Shown here: positions 10,641 to 21,980 of the stretch, in pieces | How positions within the stretch are numbered: position 1 is the stretch's first letter | Layout: each line of letters opens with the position of its first letter | Assembly (NCBI GenBank): GCA_038380435.1 | Contig: JAWZYU010000668.1 | Coordinates: 1-64,000, forward strand | Reading direction: 5' to 3' | DNA: 64,000 nucleotides | Source: Ryuthela nishihirai | Taxonomy: Eukaryota; Arthropoda; Arachnida; Araneae; Heptathelidae | Program-made: the position numbers and the translations under genes | The notes under the pieces: model-generated | Told to the model about the DNA's origin: nothing | The model's database searches: none | What the model saw: the letters and a program-made list of their open reading frames with translations, nothing else

Positions 10641-11919
10641 GTTTCCTAAAAGGGCATATTCTGCCTGTATTAAAAAAATTCTATGTAATGTCCATGCTAT
10701 CTGTGATTTTCACTGTGCTGGTCAAGACAGCGGTTTCTTTCCTAGGCGTGTAATACGCGTTTCCATGTTGTATCCATTGGCGTAGGAAGACGGTAAGGCG
10801 CCGTTACCATCTCTTAGCATAGGTCCCTAGAGTAGCCGCGGAGAACGGCGGTAGCCATGCTCCTAGTCAGAAAGCTGCACGTCACTTGCAATATATCCGA
10901 AAATTTAATGCTAATACTGCTCAATAAAATCGCAATTCTTTCCTGTACCAAAAGATTCTTATTCACGACTTAAAAGTGATTGAACCCGTTTCGTTAAATT
11001 AGCATACATACTGTTTCTACAATTATTGCGAAATACAATCTATTTTTTAATAGAAGAACAATAATTTTTTTGTAGTTATCAAAAACAATTTTTTAGCTTT
11101 TGCGTTCACTTTTCCTTTTAAACACAGTTTTTTAACCCAACTTAAGATTAGTGAACGAATTACATATGGAATAAGCTACGCAGCATCTTTTTCATAAAAT
11201 AGAAATATATTGTATGATTATATCCAATGCACTAAAGGTAATAAGGACAAAAAAACTTATAAACTTATTTATATGTCGTGCTACTGAAGAAAAATCTAAG
11301 GTTTCATTTTTGTAAATACCTATGAAACGTAGGGGAAAATGTTAAACCCCGCCTACATTTTTCGGATCGATTTAGTTTTCAGGTACTGATTCAGCGCAAC
11401 TTTCAAAGAGAATTTCCACAGGAGAAAATTCAAAATACTCTTTCTTGCAATATATATGAAATTACATGATTTATATAAACTTAATTATGTGACATAAAAC
11501 TTAATTTTCTAACATATCAAGTAAAAAACTTCGTACATCAAATAAAATGTTAAATCACCCCCCAACCGCATAATATTTCAAAGTTGTATCATTGTTTAAG
11601 CAAAATTTTCTAATGTTGAAAGTGGATATTTAAATACTTTTCATTATGATCTTTAATTTATTGTCACGTGTGTACATTAAATGCATATTTTTGGGAAGTT
11701 ATAGAACTTCCAACTTACGTTACAGCTTAAAACTGGCATAACATGGAAGTTTATTGTTATATATTTCAGCTTCCTCAACTATTTAATTAGTAAAACAATA
11801 TTTTGGGAAAACAATTTTTAAAAAGATTTTATTACGATCTTTAATTTACCTTCAGTCAGATTTCCCATTAAATACATGTACAAATTATAGCTTCCAACTT
11901 TGGTTCTCACTGGCATAAT
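10641..11919. other. No gene; two diverged R7 repeat copies at the end
   Basis: AT-rich sequence without recognisable gene. From about 11,635 it carries two consecutive diverged copies of family R7 (shared 'TGATCTTTAATTTA', 'CATTAAATGCATATTT', 'CACTGGCATAA'). SINE1 is inserted straight after the second. Confidence 0.55.
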
Positions 11920-12154
11920 GGGGCGGGGGTGGCTCAGTTGGTAGCGCGCCAGACTCGTAATCTGTAGTTCCCAGGCTCGAGTCCCAGCTGGGTCAGCGTT
12001 GAGATTTATCTCCGCAAAATTCCCCGCTCTGCCCACGGTCAGTAGGGGACAACGATGGGCTTGGAAAGGCCACCGTCCGTCGGATGGGACGTTAAGCCGT
12101 GGCCCCGTGTGCGGGAGAGTCATACCCTGTGCACGTTAAAGAACACGCTGGATG
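11920..12154 (+). mobile_element. SINE1 with complete tRNA head, 3'-truncated
   Basis: The tRNA-Thr-like head (A box TGGCTCAGTTGG, anticodon-loop-like CTCGTAA, B box GGCTCGAGTCC) is followed by the body up to 'ACGTTAAAGAACACGCTGGATG'. It then passes into an A-rich run and repeat R3. The 3' half of the element is missing. Confidence 0.85.
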
Positions 12155-12375
12155 TGAAAAAAAGAAAAAAAGTGGCCATAGATGACCAGATCAGTAGGCC
12201 ATACTGAACTAGCAGCCCTTCCCTTCCGTTTCCTTCCAAAAGAGAATATCTCTTTTGAAAGGTACTAACGGCCTGCATCAGGAGAATGCGGGGTCGGATA
12301 TTAGGTGCTAGACGTGGCCGGTTCTGTGCATCATCACTAGGGATTGGTACACAGCTCTCCTTCCAGTTTACGCCT
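12155..12375 (+). repeat. Repeat family R3, second copy
   Basis: Reverse complement of 1025-1190. Its junction with the truncated SINE1 suggests either insertion into the SINE or a composite element. Confidence 0.6.
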
Positions 12376-14179
12376 AGCAACCATTTACAGGTCAGCTACC
12401 ATTTACAGGTCCTCGATAATAGTTTTTTTGTTTTTTCTTTTACAGTTGAATTGCATTTTTTATCACACACAAGTTAACTATGCTGTGTATGTCCATGCTT
12501 GCCTCCAATATTGACTAAAATCTATTTTTTCTACAGTTTTCTCTTCCTGTGTCAACAGAGCAATCGTTATTACTAAGTAACACTCTTGAAAAATATCAGT
12601 GTGCATCAATTTATCTAATATCTGTTACCATTCACACTTAATGACCCATTTCTACCAGTATTTTGTGCGTTACACTACTGGATTCCAGAATGTTCAGAAG
12701 AAAACAAACAAGATCACTATTGAAATTCTGACCTTTGGAAACACTACATCAGTTATTCAACATATGGTTCACAAATCTTCACTCATTACCAATGAGACCT
12801 TATTATCTACTTTATATCTTTCTATTTCTTATATCTCCTAAAACTTTTCTCTTTCACTATGTATACATACAGCACCACGACTCATGAAGTGGTGTTTTCA
12901 AATTTAGCTTAAAAGAATTTAGATTTCACTAAGGAAATATTTGGTTCAAATATATCTATAACTTCACCAATGTGATGTCCACTACAAACAATAATTACCA
13001 CCACCATCTTTTCCCTTTTACATTTCCCTAACAGTATTCTTCATACGTCACAGAGTCATATCTGAGACACTAATACTCATGTAAAAAGAAAACGAAACAG
13101 TTTGGTTTCGTATAAATGTCAAGTGTGAGTATCATTCCCGAATGCACGCAACAAAACTTACTACTGATTGAAACTGCAAAAGTTTTATATTTACATGTAG
13201 GTGAGTCGTTGTGCACAGAGGTAACTTCAATCCGAAGAAAGATACGTCATTCAAAACTTATAGATTCTATTAAGTGTTTTAGTATTCCAAGATTTCTATG
13301 CTATGTAGTGTGAAAACCCAAAGAATAATATCAGGTGTACTAATCAATGTATTACCATTCAGTACATAATTTTTCTTCTCATTATACATGCTACATTCTA
13401 TTAAACAACATGTGATCCTACTCCGATGCATTACAAGAACTATAAACATTCCCAGAGTAACGAAGAAAAAAGAAAAAACACTAGTCTCGGATAAATGTGA
13501 ACAGTGCACGACCAATGACTACATTACCAAACAAGTAGCATTTCTGCTTCGTAACAGACATGTCATATATTTCCAGAATGGTTTAGAAGACACCCGAAAT
13601 AATTTCCCTTCTCATATCCTTTCCACTATTCTCAAATCCTCCCACTCCCATTACATTCCATTTCCAACTGCACGAACGCGCGCAAACAGATATATATATA
13701 TGCATGTTCCTGTTTATGAATAGTTTTCTGTATTTCAAAAATGTAGTTTCATAGAGAACATAACATAAACCAAGAGAAAAATTTTGGTTCTAATTTATCT
13801 ACTACACTTATAAAAGTAATGTAGGTATGAGAAAACCGGTCACCACGTATGTTAATGACATTTTATTTAACATTGTATATCTTAAAATACGACCCTCAAT
13901 GAATAGATTCGAAGCGTATCTGTCATGGTGTGTATTTAGAAAAAATTTATATATCATTTTATTATTTAGTACTTAATTAGAGTGACTGTAATTGGTGGTA
14001 TGTCGAATTGCAGGAGTGTGCAGTACGCACTATTTTCAGAAAAGTAGCCTTTTGTTTTTGGAACACAGGCTCCCTTTTTTTTATTCCAATAGAACAACGA
14101 CATATAGAAATATCAAGCTTTTCATTTAAATTATTCAACAATAATAACACACTGGGAAAAATTTATAAAATAGTCTAAG

Positions 14180-14188
14180 AAACACAAA
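14180..14188 (+). promoter_or_regulatory. H1-type AAACACA box
   Basis: AAACACAAA lies about 175 bp before the H1 start codon. An AAACACA element is characteristic of animal H1 promoters. The same box is retained in the right arm although H1 is gone there, which makes deletion in the right arm the simpler history. Confidence 0.5.
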
Positions 14189-14358
14189 TTACAGGTGAGA
14201 AACGAACACAAACGAAATTGCATGTTGCAGCTCACTGAGAGATCCGATTGAGAAATTTGAGACGTCGCGAAAAAGCCGCTTTCCTTCCATCATTCTGTTG
14301 TGGAAGCCAAACTTTACGTGTAACTTTTGTACGGAAGCTCTAAAACGAATTCACAGCA

Positions 14359-14832
14359 ATGTCTGATACAGCTGCAGAGACCAGTGTTCCAGATGCGGTT
14401 TCACGTAAAAAGAGGGGCAAAGCAACTGCCGGAAAGCCGAAAAAATCGAAGATTGCCGCTTCTCATCCTAAGGTGTCAGAGATGGTGACTTCGGCGATCA
14501 CTGCACTGAAGGAAAGAGGTGGATCGTCGTTGCAAGCTATCAAAAAATACACTGCCTCTCACTACAAGGTAGACATCGAACGTCTAGCTCCCTTTATCAA
14601 GAAATATCTGAAGACAGCAGTAGCCAGTGGGCAACTCGTTCAGACCAAAGGTAAAGGTGCAACTGGTTCCTTTAAGCTGAGTGCTACTGGTGAGAAGACG
14701 TAAGAAAAACCAGTAAAAATCAAACCTGCTAAGAGTCCAAAAAAACTCAAGGTGACCAAACCGAAAGCAACTAAACGTAAAAAAAGCCCTGCTACGAAGA
14801 AAACTGTTCCAAAGAAAACTGGGAAGAAGTGA
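14359..14832 (+). pseudogene. Linker histone H1, one nonsense mutation
   Basis: The 157-codon frame encodes an H1 protein. A short Ser/Thr/Lys tail (about residues 1-34) is followed by a winged-helix globular domain of about 75 residues ([13 protein letters not shown], then [15 protein letters not shown], then [10 protein letters not shown] and [12 protein letters not shown]). A Lys/Pro/Ala tail with KKSPATKK follows. H1 binds linker DNA at the nucleosome dyad. A TAA at 14,701-14,703 replaces what is probably a Lys codon and would leave 114 residues, removing most of the carboxy-terminal tail. The frame beyond the stop is otherwise open to TGA at 14,830-14,832, so decay is recent or the allele is a variant. 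H4 lies downstream in convergent orientation. Small size is consistent with an arthropod H1. Confidence 0.88.
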
Positions 14833-14860
14833 ACTATAAAATAAAACATCAATAACAAAA

Positions 14861-14894
14861 GGCTCTTTTAAGAGCCACATATTGTGTAGAAAGG
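14861..14894 (+). terminator. Histone 3' stem-loop and downstream element of H1
   Basis: GGCTCTTTTAAGAGCC at 14,861-14,876 is a 6-bp stem with a 4-nt loop, 28 bp after the H1 stop. It is followed by ACAT and, 10 bp on, the purine-rich GAAAGGA that would pair with U7 snRNA. This is the standard 3' end of replication-dependent, non-polyadenylated histone mRNAs. Confidence 0.9.
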
Positions 14895-15437
14895 ATGCCC
14901 TACCGTACAAAAAAATTATCGTGAAATCAGTTTTTTTATACTTTACACGTAGGAAAAATAACCATCATAAGTATGAAAAAGGAAATATTCACCACTGGAA
15001 ACATTTAGTAACCAAACATTAAGCTTACTTAATTTCATTACAATTATATTAAACGTAAATTTCGCCACTGATTTTAAATCCTAGTAAAATGTACGAGAAA
15101 ACATCGCTAAACCTTTATTATTCATAATAAATTATAAATTAATGACCAATCGGTAGCTTTCCATAGGTTGAAAGAACCGTATTGTGGCAATTTATAAGAC
15201 GCGATATGTAATAGTTTTATGAAAAGATTTTGTTTATCACAGTGTAACCAATTAAGAACATAGTTTAACACCCTGAATACGTTCCTATAACGAAACTAAC
15301 CATTATTCTTGGCAGTGACATGTGCGGTTGGAGAAAATATTTAAATAGCCTACTTGGTTTACCTTTAGGAATTCACGTATAAAATGATAAATTTGCTAAT
15401 ACAAATACGATGGGTAATCCTTTAGACACTATTTATT

Positions 15438-15453
15438 GGCCCTGAAAAGGGCT
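15438..15453 (-). terminator. Histone 3' stem-loop of left H4
   Basis: On the minus strand AGCCCTTTTCAGGGCC lies 30 bp after the H4 stop. It matches the histone stem-loop except for the first base, so the outermost pair is lost. A purine-rich CTAAAGGA follows. The right-arm counterpart near 39,786-39,800 has decayed further. Confidence 0.82.
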
Positions 15454-15483
15454 TTTTGGTTTCTTTTTTTGCTTTATTTTTCT

Positions 15484-15828
<345 letters not shown>

Positions 15829-15912
15829 TTAATTGAATAACTCTCCTTCAAAGTAGAACTGATGTGAAATGGCACAAACTGTTTTTCGGGAAAGTTGTTA
15901 CACGTTTCGATC

Positions 15913-15957
15913 GGACCACCGAGAAAACTTTCGCGTCAAAAAACTGTGATTGGTTGG
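15913..15957 (-). promoter_or_regulatory. H4 promoter elements: CCAAT and GGTCC
   Basis: On the minus strand an ACCAATCA motif (about 15,947-15,954) precedes GGTCCGATCG (GGTCC at 15,913-15,917), about 155 and 120 bp before the start codon. A GGTCC element near the TATA region is an H4-subtype promoter feature in animals. Both are also present upstream of the right-arm H4 at about 39,290-39,345. Confidence 0.5.
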
Positions 15958-16643
15958 TTTCGGTGGGCATTCTCAGGTACAGTGAACAACACTAAATTTT
16001 CACTTAAGAATTGAAAATTCCATTACCTAGTTACTCAAAAAATAATGTAAAAAACTATTCATGTATTCTACCATATATTAATACCGATTTAGGAAATTTT
16101 CGGTAGTGACTAATAGACCATTACGAGAAAAACGCAGTGCTGACGTGGTTGCCAGAAACGCCACTAATTTACAATAAATTAATGAACGTTTTTCGTGTTA
16201 GTCACAAATAAAATCATTAAAATTGAATTCGATATAACCAATCAATACGTTATCACTCACGTCGCCATAAAAAATTTCACGTTTTTCCTTTTATATGAAA
16301 TTTATTTTTTTCAAAAATTTATTTCTAAGCAGAATTTATAAACTTAAAGTAGGAACATAAGCCAATAAACCATTGCATGTTAAAGCGAACTAAAAAAACT
16401 TCCAACTGAGCAGCATGTCTAAGAAAATAATTAATAGATCAGACTTTATCAAACTAGAAAATATTACAAAAAATTAATGCTTAATAAATTACCAGTAGTA
16501 AGTTTCTTTAACTTTCCCAAATCTTGAAAAAGAATTCTAATTTTACCAGGTATTAGAAACTTATGGAACAGTAACTAACGGTTAGATTTTGAATAAAATA
16601 TTTCTTTCTGTTTTTGCTAAATTACTGGCTTTTGCTGTTAGTT

Positions 16644-16870
16644 TTGGAAAGACCGCCGTCCTTGGGATGGAACGTTAAGTGGTGAGCCGTACCCTGCGCA
16701 CTTTAAAGAACACGCTGGATGGCCTTGACGGGAGGCCACCTTCTATATCCCAATGGCTGTTCCATTGGGTCCCCTCCTAGAACGGTATCTGGGTCTTCTA
16801 GGTCCTTGTGACCTAACTATGTAATCGATGGTGTGCAAGAAAGTGCCGCTCAGAGGTGAAACAACCCAAC
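16644..16870 (+). mobile_element. SINE1, 5'-truncated, shared by both arms
   Basis: Body and 3' part of SINE1 ending in the family terminus GTGAAACAACCCAA. The counterpart at 38,379-38,597 lies at the same arm position, so the insertion precedes the inverted duplication. Confidence 0.82.
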
Positions 16871-18705
16871 TGTCAGCTTTAATTTGAATGCTAAACCGTT
16901 GACTTAACCTACTGTCTTTTCATAAATACGTCTTCACGGTTTTTTTATAAACTTCCTCCTTCGGTAAAAGTGATATCCACTCTTTGCTTCATTAAAACTT
17001 AATCCCCACCCCTTGCGCGATCTTCACACGTTTATTCCCGTTTCCTATTTGAATTATAAACTCTGATAATTACCTCACTGTGACTAAGCATTCGCTATAT
17101 AACGTCTGTTATCGCAATATATGGATTTCAAATCAGGTATACGTCTGAAAATACCAAATCTATTTCTTATACTCCGCAACCTCTTTTTATTGTTCTTCGC
17201 GTCGCCGGATATACGAGAATTTCCAACAATTATATCGCATAAAGCTTATTACGATGAGCGGAAGTACATGACATTGTTTCGTCAAAGTAGCAATACAGGT
17301 GTAGTATTATTGAAAATATGAACATATTTTAGTTGATATGAGGGAGATTTCTTATAAGATTTGAATTTCATGATATGTAGATCTGATGTGAATTATTTTC
17401 TGTATTAGACGGTGAAATTATTAATCAAGTCTAGATATTTGGTGAGAAAAAATTTCCATGTTGGAATAATGTTTAAATCTGATAATGTAAAGTGACAGTT
17501 TCGCAGAAAGGAAGCGGAAATTATCGTAAGTTCTGAGTTATGTAGCTCACTTAAATATAGTTTATTGTTGATTCTTATTTCAATTTCCTTTGCTGTTAAG
17601 AGGTTAAAAATAATTCAAACTGTGTAATTTATCCAGTTTTATTTTGAGCTATGTTTTTTAAATTTCTAATTGAGGTTTGGAGAAAAACTATTTAAGAATA
17701 GCAGGATTGGTTTCTTTGTTTTAAGTATGATGTTGTACTTTTTTTTATCTAATTTTTCGTGTAGGTATGTTGTGTTTACATATAGGGTATTTGATATTTC
17801 TAGTGTTGAGGTGTATTTGGTGTAAATGTTCGAGTTAATATGATTTTGTGTGATGAATACTGTACAGTAGTGTAGTTTAAAATGTATTGTAAAGAATTGG
17901 AGATATTTTTAAATTTATTACGTAGTAATATGTAGGCAACTTTTTGTTATTTTTCAAGATGTTGTGATATTTATGTGATTTGTGATTTGGATGGGTTGTT
18001 GGCGTGAATATGGATGGTGCGTGTTTGAAAGTAAATGAAGTTAAGTTAAGGAAGTAAGAGGTACGCAGTGGAATATTGAATGCGAGTGGAATATTGAAGA
18101 GGCAGGTCGCGTGACTAGTGCGTTGCTTTGCAGGGGCAAGAAACAATAATTCACAACAATCGTCACAACTAATTTACTCCTAAAAACTGTCGTTTTTAGG
18201 AGTAAATTAGAAGTGATTTGAACTACTCTAGGCACCAAATATTGCCTGGAACGAGAGGGTAAAGAAGGTACAGGTAAAGAATAATTTTTTATGTGAAGTT
18301 CCAAAAGAGGATGTTTGATACAGTAACACTCCACCCCCCCCTCCCCCGCCATCTACACGGTGATCTCCAAATCCCTAAACTGGGAAATAGCCACTGAACC
18401 CGAGCAACTGAATCTGAAATCTCACAGGACATGGGACACCCAAGATACTACTACTTAACAGCGTCTATAGGAATGAAACCCAAAACTACGTTGGTCCAGA
18501 AATCCTACCAAACCCCAGCAAATATTTCTTATGCTAAATATATAATTTCAGGAATTCAATGTTTCGAACTGCAGATACATATTAAAACACAATATTCCTT
18601 CTGGTGAATATGGGAAACTGGTTTACACACCTAACGGATTTTCCATTTCGTTCTGCATTTTTTAAGGATGGAAATTCGAAATTAGACAATTCAGAATATG
18701 CGTAC
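16871..18705. other. Arm sequence without gene
   Basis: AT-rich sequence matched in the right arm. It contains the left-arm-specific segment at about 18,010-18,388 with a strong hairpin, and family R4 (18,392-18,500), which recurs at 33,476-33,640 and 36,595-36,722. Several 60-100 codon open frames here show no recognisable feature. Confidence 0.5.
18169..18210. repeat. Perfect 19-bp hairpin
   Basis: A 19-bp stem begins CTAATTTACTCCTAAAAAC and closes around the 4-nt loop TGTC with a perfect complement. It lies inside the segment that is missing from the right arm. It could be a remnant of a palindromic insertion. Confidence 0.8.
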
Positions 18706-19004
18706 TTTGGCATCTTTTACCACTCAGCGGCACTTTTCTGCACACCATGACATATATGGCCAAGTCACATGGACCCCGAAAGCTCAGAGAAGGTTGGGGG
18801 AGGGGACCCAATGAAACAGCTACTGGGAGAGAGCTGGTAGTCTCCCGTCAAGGCCATCCAGCGTGTTCTTTAACGTGCACAGGGTATGGCTCTCCCGTAC
18901 ACGGAGCCAAGGCTTAACTTCCCATCCGACGGACGGCGGCCTTTCCAAGCGCATCGGTGTCCCCTACTCACCGTGGGCAGGACGGGGAATTTTGCGGAGA
19001 TAAC
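18706..19004 (-). mobile_element. SINE1, 5'-truncated, with 12-bp target duplication
   Basis: Flanked by GAATATGCGTAC at 18,694-18,705 and 19,005-19,016. The tRNA head is missing: the element stops at GAGATAA of the body. A truncated 5' end together with a target duplication is the signature of LINE-driven target-primed insertion. The same element and duplication exist in the right arm (36,103-36,401). Confidence 0.9.
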
Positions 19005-19016
19005 GAATATGCGTAC

Positions 19017-19687
19017 CCTGTTATTTCGTTAGTGTTTGTCTGAGCAAAAAAGAGTTTAATTTCTCTATGGGAAGAGAAACAGTTAGAGGGAAACCAATAT
19101 AATAACATACAGGTGAACAGTAAAACTGGGAAAGTCTATTGTGTGCAACTTCCATTTTTCATATTTAAGCACTATACCCGTTTTTTTACTGTATGGATAT
19201 ATTTCCTGCTGGAAAAGATTATGAATTTGTGCAAAAATTATATGTCTGAAAAGTAAAATTCCAGTTGATGATTTCTTTTATACAATTTTTAATTGTTTTT
19301 GATAAAGAAAACGAAACAAAAAGAATCATGTAAATTTGTGGAAAATATTTCAGTTTTAAATATAGAACATAGTCACAGTTTTTCAAATCTCTCGCAGAGA
19401 TCTATAAGTACACTGAATACTGAAAGAAAATTAAAAGAACGTAGCATTTCTGTGTGCAATAAGCAATGATGGTATATTTTTTCACTAAACCCATCCTTCC
19501 TCTCTTCGTTCCTGCAACCCACTCGCTACCCCCACCCCACGTGATAACAGAACAATAAACCGAAAGGCAATAACGCTAGGAACCTATAGTCCTAAGGGCA
19601 GTCCAGAGACAGCACACATATATTTAATCCGGCAAAGCCTCCAAAGGTTAATCTTTTGGAGGCAACTAGTAGAGTCTACTTCTTCAA
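19017..19687. other. Arm sequence without gene
   Basis: Mostly AT-rich and matched in the right arm at about 35,530-36,090. About 100 bp around 19,555-19,650 are missing there. No coding signal. Confidence 0.5.
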
Positions 19688-19762
19688 CCAATCAAAGCTG
19701 TCTCCGTAACTAAGTGTCTTCCGGATAGTTAAATAATATTAGTCATAGCCTAATCGGCCAAT
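19688..19762 (+). promoter_or_regulatory. Two CCAAT boxes upstream of the 78-codon gene
   Basis: CCAATCAAAG at 19,688 and CCAATAGGG at 19,758 are 70 bp apart, with an AT-rich TAGTTAAATAATATTA between. They are followed by GATCTTGAAAGATC, a 14-bp near-palindrome. Both boxes are conserved in the right arm at about 35,415-35,500. Paired CCAAT boxes are common in histone promoters but also elsewhere. Confidence 0.4.
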
Positions 19763-19864
19763 AGGGAATGATCTTGAAAGATCAAGATTTGTATCTTAGA
19801 AAGCTGATCTAAAGCTTGGCCAGAACTTGCATCATAATAGATTGTCTGTCGCTGAGGAGTCATC

Positions 19865-20101
19865 ATGCTCCTCAGACGTTGCTCCGCTATGCCGATTGAA
19901 CCTGTTGGTGATTCTCAGCCACCAGAAATGTCGCCTAGAGAGATTGCTGAAGCATTGCCTCCTGCTGCAGAGAGAGCAGAGGTTTTACAGCAGTGGATGA
20001 GGGAGCACGAAGAATTATTTGTTCTCCCAGTTATTTCAAATCCGTCTCCTCCACTAACTCAGCAATTACTTGAAACATGGAGCACTTCAAGAAGCGACTG
20101 A
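19865..20101 (+). CDS. Unrecognised 78-residue protein with histone-type 3' end
   Basis: I do not recognise this protein and it is not a histone. It has an Arg-rich start (LLRRCSAMPIEP), then PPEMSPREIAEALPPAAE, a probable helix with LQQWMREHEELFVL, and SNPSPPLTQQLLETW. Overall it is acidic and Pro-rich, without signal peptide, membrane segment or zinc ligands. A second Met at codon 9 would give 70 residues. The gene has paired CCAAT boxes upstream and a histone stem-loop 60 bp after the stop. The right-arm copy (35,076-35,312) keeps the frame with four amino-acid and two synonymous differences. That ratio gives no evidence of strong purifying selection. It may be a small S-phase protein gene, or a chance frame in a histone-like gene remnant. 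Confidence 0.5.
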   Translation: MLLRRCSAMPIEPVGDSQPPEMSPREIAEALPPAAERAEVLQQWMREHEELFVLPVISNPSPPLTQQLLETWSTSRSD

Positions 20102-20161
20102 CTGCCTAGAATATTCACCTAATCAGAAGATCGGCAAATGGAATAACTCCATTTCACAAAC

Positions 20162-20196
20162 GGCTCTTATGAGAGCCACACAATTCCGATAAAGGA
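20162..20196 (+). terminator. Histone-type stem-loop after the 78-codon ORF
   Basis: GGCTCTTATGAGAGCC at 20,162-20,177 has the 6-bp stem of the H1 stem-loop and loop TATG, with U at loop positions 1 and 3. ACACA follows, then the purine-rich GATAAAGGA at 20,188-20,196. Spacing matches the H1 3' end. In the right arm the outer pair is lost. Confidence 0.75.
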
Positions 20197-20436
20197 TTAC
20201 CATTCGTACACTTCAAAGTAGTAAAATAGTTGTGATTAAATAATCTCATGTTTCTAGTTATTGGTGATTTTTGTTTTCCTTGAATATTTTTTGTAGGTGC
20301 CGTAGAATAGGTAAGCGAAATTTCCATCGGAATCTGGGAGTTGTAGAAATAGGAATTTCCAATTTTTAGGGATGGACGGATCAGACAAGTGCTGTCTGAA
20401 CATGGGCATCTCGTAGGGCAGTCGTGAGGACAGCAG

Positions 20437-21541
20437 TAAAACCCGTTGGCGTCCGGGGGAAAACCCAGGGGTTTACCTGCTACCGGTCGTACAAGGTCCG
20501 GGTTTCGCGCTGCCATCTATGTGCAACCATGGGAGCTAATTTTTCTTGAACTATCCCCATTTATTTTATTGGCTTGCTCCACCGAGTGATATATTTGTAT
20601 GTGTATTATTTTTTTTATTTTATTTTTTCATCGTGACGTCACCTGCAAACGGGACGGTGCTATATATGTGAGAAGAATGTGGGGCAAGTATCACGCTCGT
20701 CTTGATTGCAAGGTTTACTCAGTAGAGTATACAACAAAACCTTATTGAAGTTTATACGATAATGACAGGAAATTTTAAAGTAATTTTGCTAATAAAAAAA
20801 TAAACACCGACTACGAAATGTGTGTAAAACATTTCAATCTCAGATGTTAGCAATAAGATAAGCCCTTCATCAAACTTCTCACGTGTTGACAATTCGATTT
20901 CGTTACGATGTTTGAAAGGTGCATAACAGACTTCTTTCCTGAAGTTTCCAGATAGCAAAATTTACGTCTGGTAACGCATGGAACTTTAGAAGAGTTTATC
21001 AAATGTTATTTTAGATCTAAATTGGGATTGAGTTTGCTGTAGAAATTGTTTTTTCTCGCAGAAACTTTGAAAAGGATCCAAATAAATGTTTTTTGCCTTA
21101 ACGAATAATGCAGAAAAAATGTCGTTTATTTAAATAAAATAACTCAGCTTTTATAGCCTTAATGAAACGGATAATTTACTTCTTATTAAATTCTTTCATT
21201 GCTAGAGTATTTTCTATCTGCTTGGGTGCAGTTAACTTTAGGTTTTGGCATGCTATGCTTGTAATGGAAAAGCTTTCCTGAATATCGGTAAACGTGTATC
21301 AGTACACGTTTGCAGGTGACGTCACGCTGAAAAAATAAAATATACAGCTATAGCACTCGGTGGAGCAAGCGAAAAAAATAAATGGGGATAGGTGAAGAAA
21401 AATTAGTTCCCATGCTTGCACAGAGATGGCAGCGCGAAACCCGAACCTTGTACGACCGGTAGCAGGTAAACCCCTGGGTTTTTCCCCTGACGCCAACGGG
21501 TTTTCCAACTCGTGCCACCGTGGAGCCACGCCCGTCAGCAT
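20437..21541. mobile_element. Fold-back element A, left inverted repeat truncated
   Basis: The 220 bp at 20,437-20,660 are the reverse complement of about 21,290-21,530 (shared 'ACCTGCTACCGGTCGTACAA' and 'GTGACGTCACCTGCAAACG'). About 640 bp lie between. A short frame at 20,752-20,958 is preserved in unit B but has no recognisable feature. No transposase is seen, so it is probably a non-autonomous inverted-repeat element. Confidence 0.75.
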
Positions 21542-21761
21542 AGTCTGTAATATAAATATATTATATAAATATATTACAGCGCATATTGTATTGTGAAGTT
21601 TTCCGATTTATTGGTATATAGAGTAAGGTAATTCTGTCGGAATAATTTTTCACTGCATAAAAAACTAACGTCTAGTCACCACACTTCCTTTATTTTTCCG
21701 GATGATTTTAGAGAGGTATAAATGTGTAAAACTGGTTCTGTTTCTCGTTGGAAGGAAAATT

Positions 21762-21980
21762 GTGTTGCTGTTTTAGCTCTGAGCGGCACTTTTTTTTCAC
21801 ACAATGGGCTAAATGGCCCCGAAAGTTGGGGGACCCACTGGAACAGCTGTTGGGAGACAGATGGTAGCCTTCCATCAAGGCCCTCCAGCGTGTTCCTTAA
21901 CGTGCACAGGGTATGGCTCTCTCCCACACACGAGACCACGGCTTAACGTTCCATCCGACGGACGGCGGCCTTTCAAAGCC
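21762..21980 (-). mobile_element. SINE1, 5'-truncated (unit A)
   Basis: Body and 3' end of SINE1, stopping at 'GGCGGCCTTTCAAAGCC'. The same insertion is at 28,243-28,463 in unit B, so it precedes the tandem duplication. Confidence 0.82.

Noticed and set aside
11920..11992. Functional tRNA-Thr gene
   Set aside because: The head resembles tRNA-Thr(CGT), but the anticodon stem is imperfect and the sequence continues into the SINE1 body in every copy.
13279..13515. Hydrophobic 78-codon frame kept in both palindrome arms (also 41,154-41,357)
   Set aside because: Composition is that of AT-rich sequence read in frame, no family resemblance, and arm similarity explains the conservation.
20752..20958. 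68-codon frame inside the fold-back element, kept in unit B
   Set aside because: No transposase-like motif; high similarity between units accounts for it.
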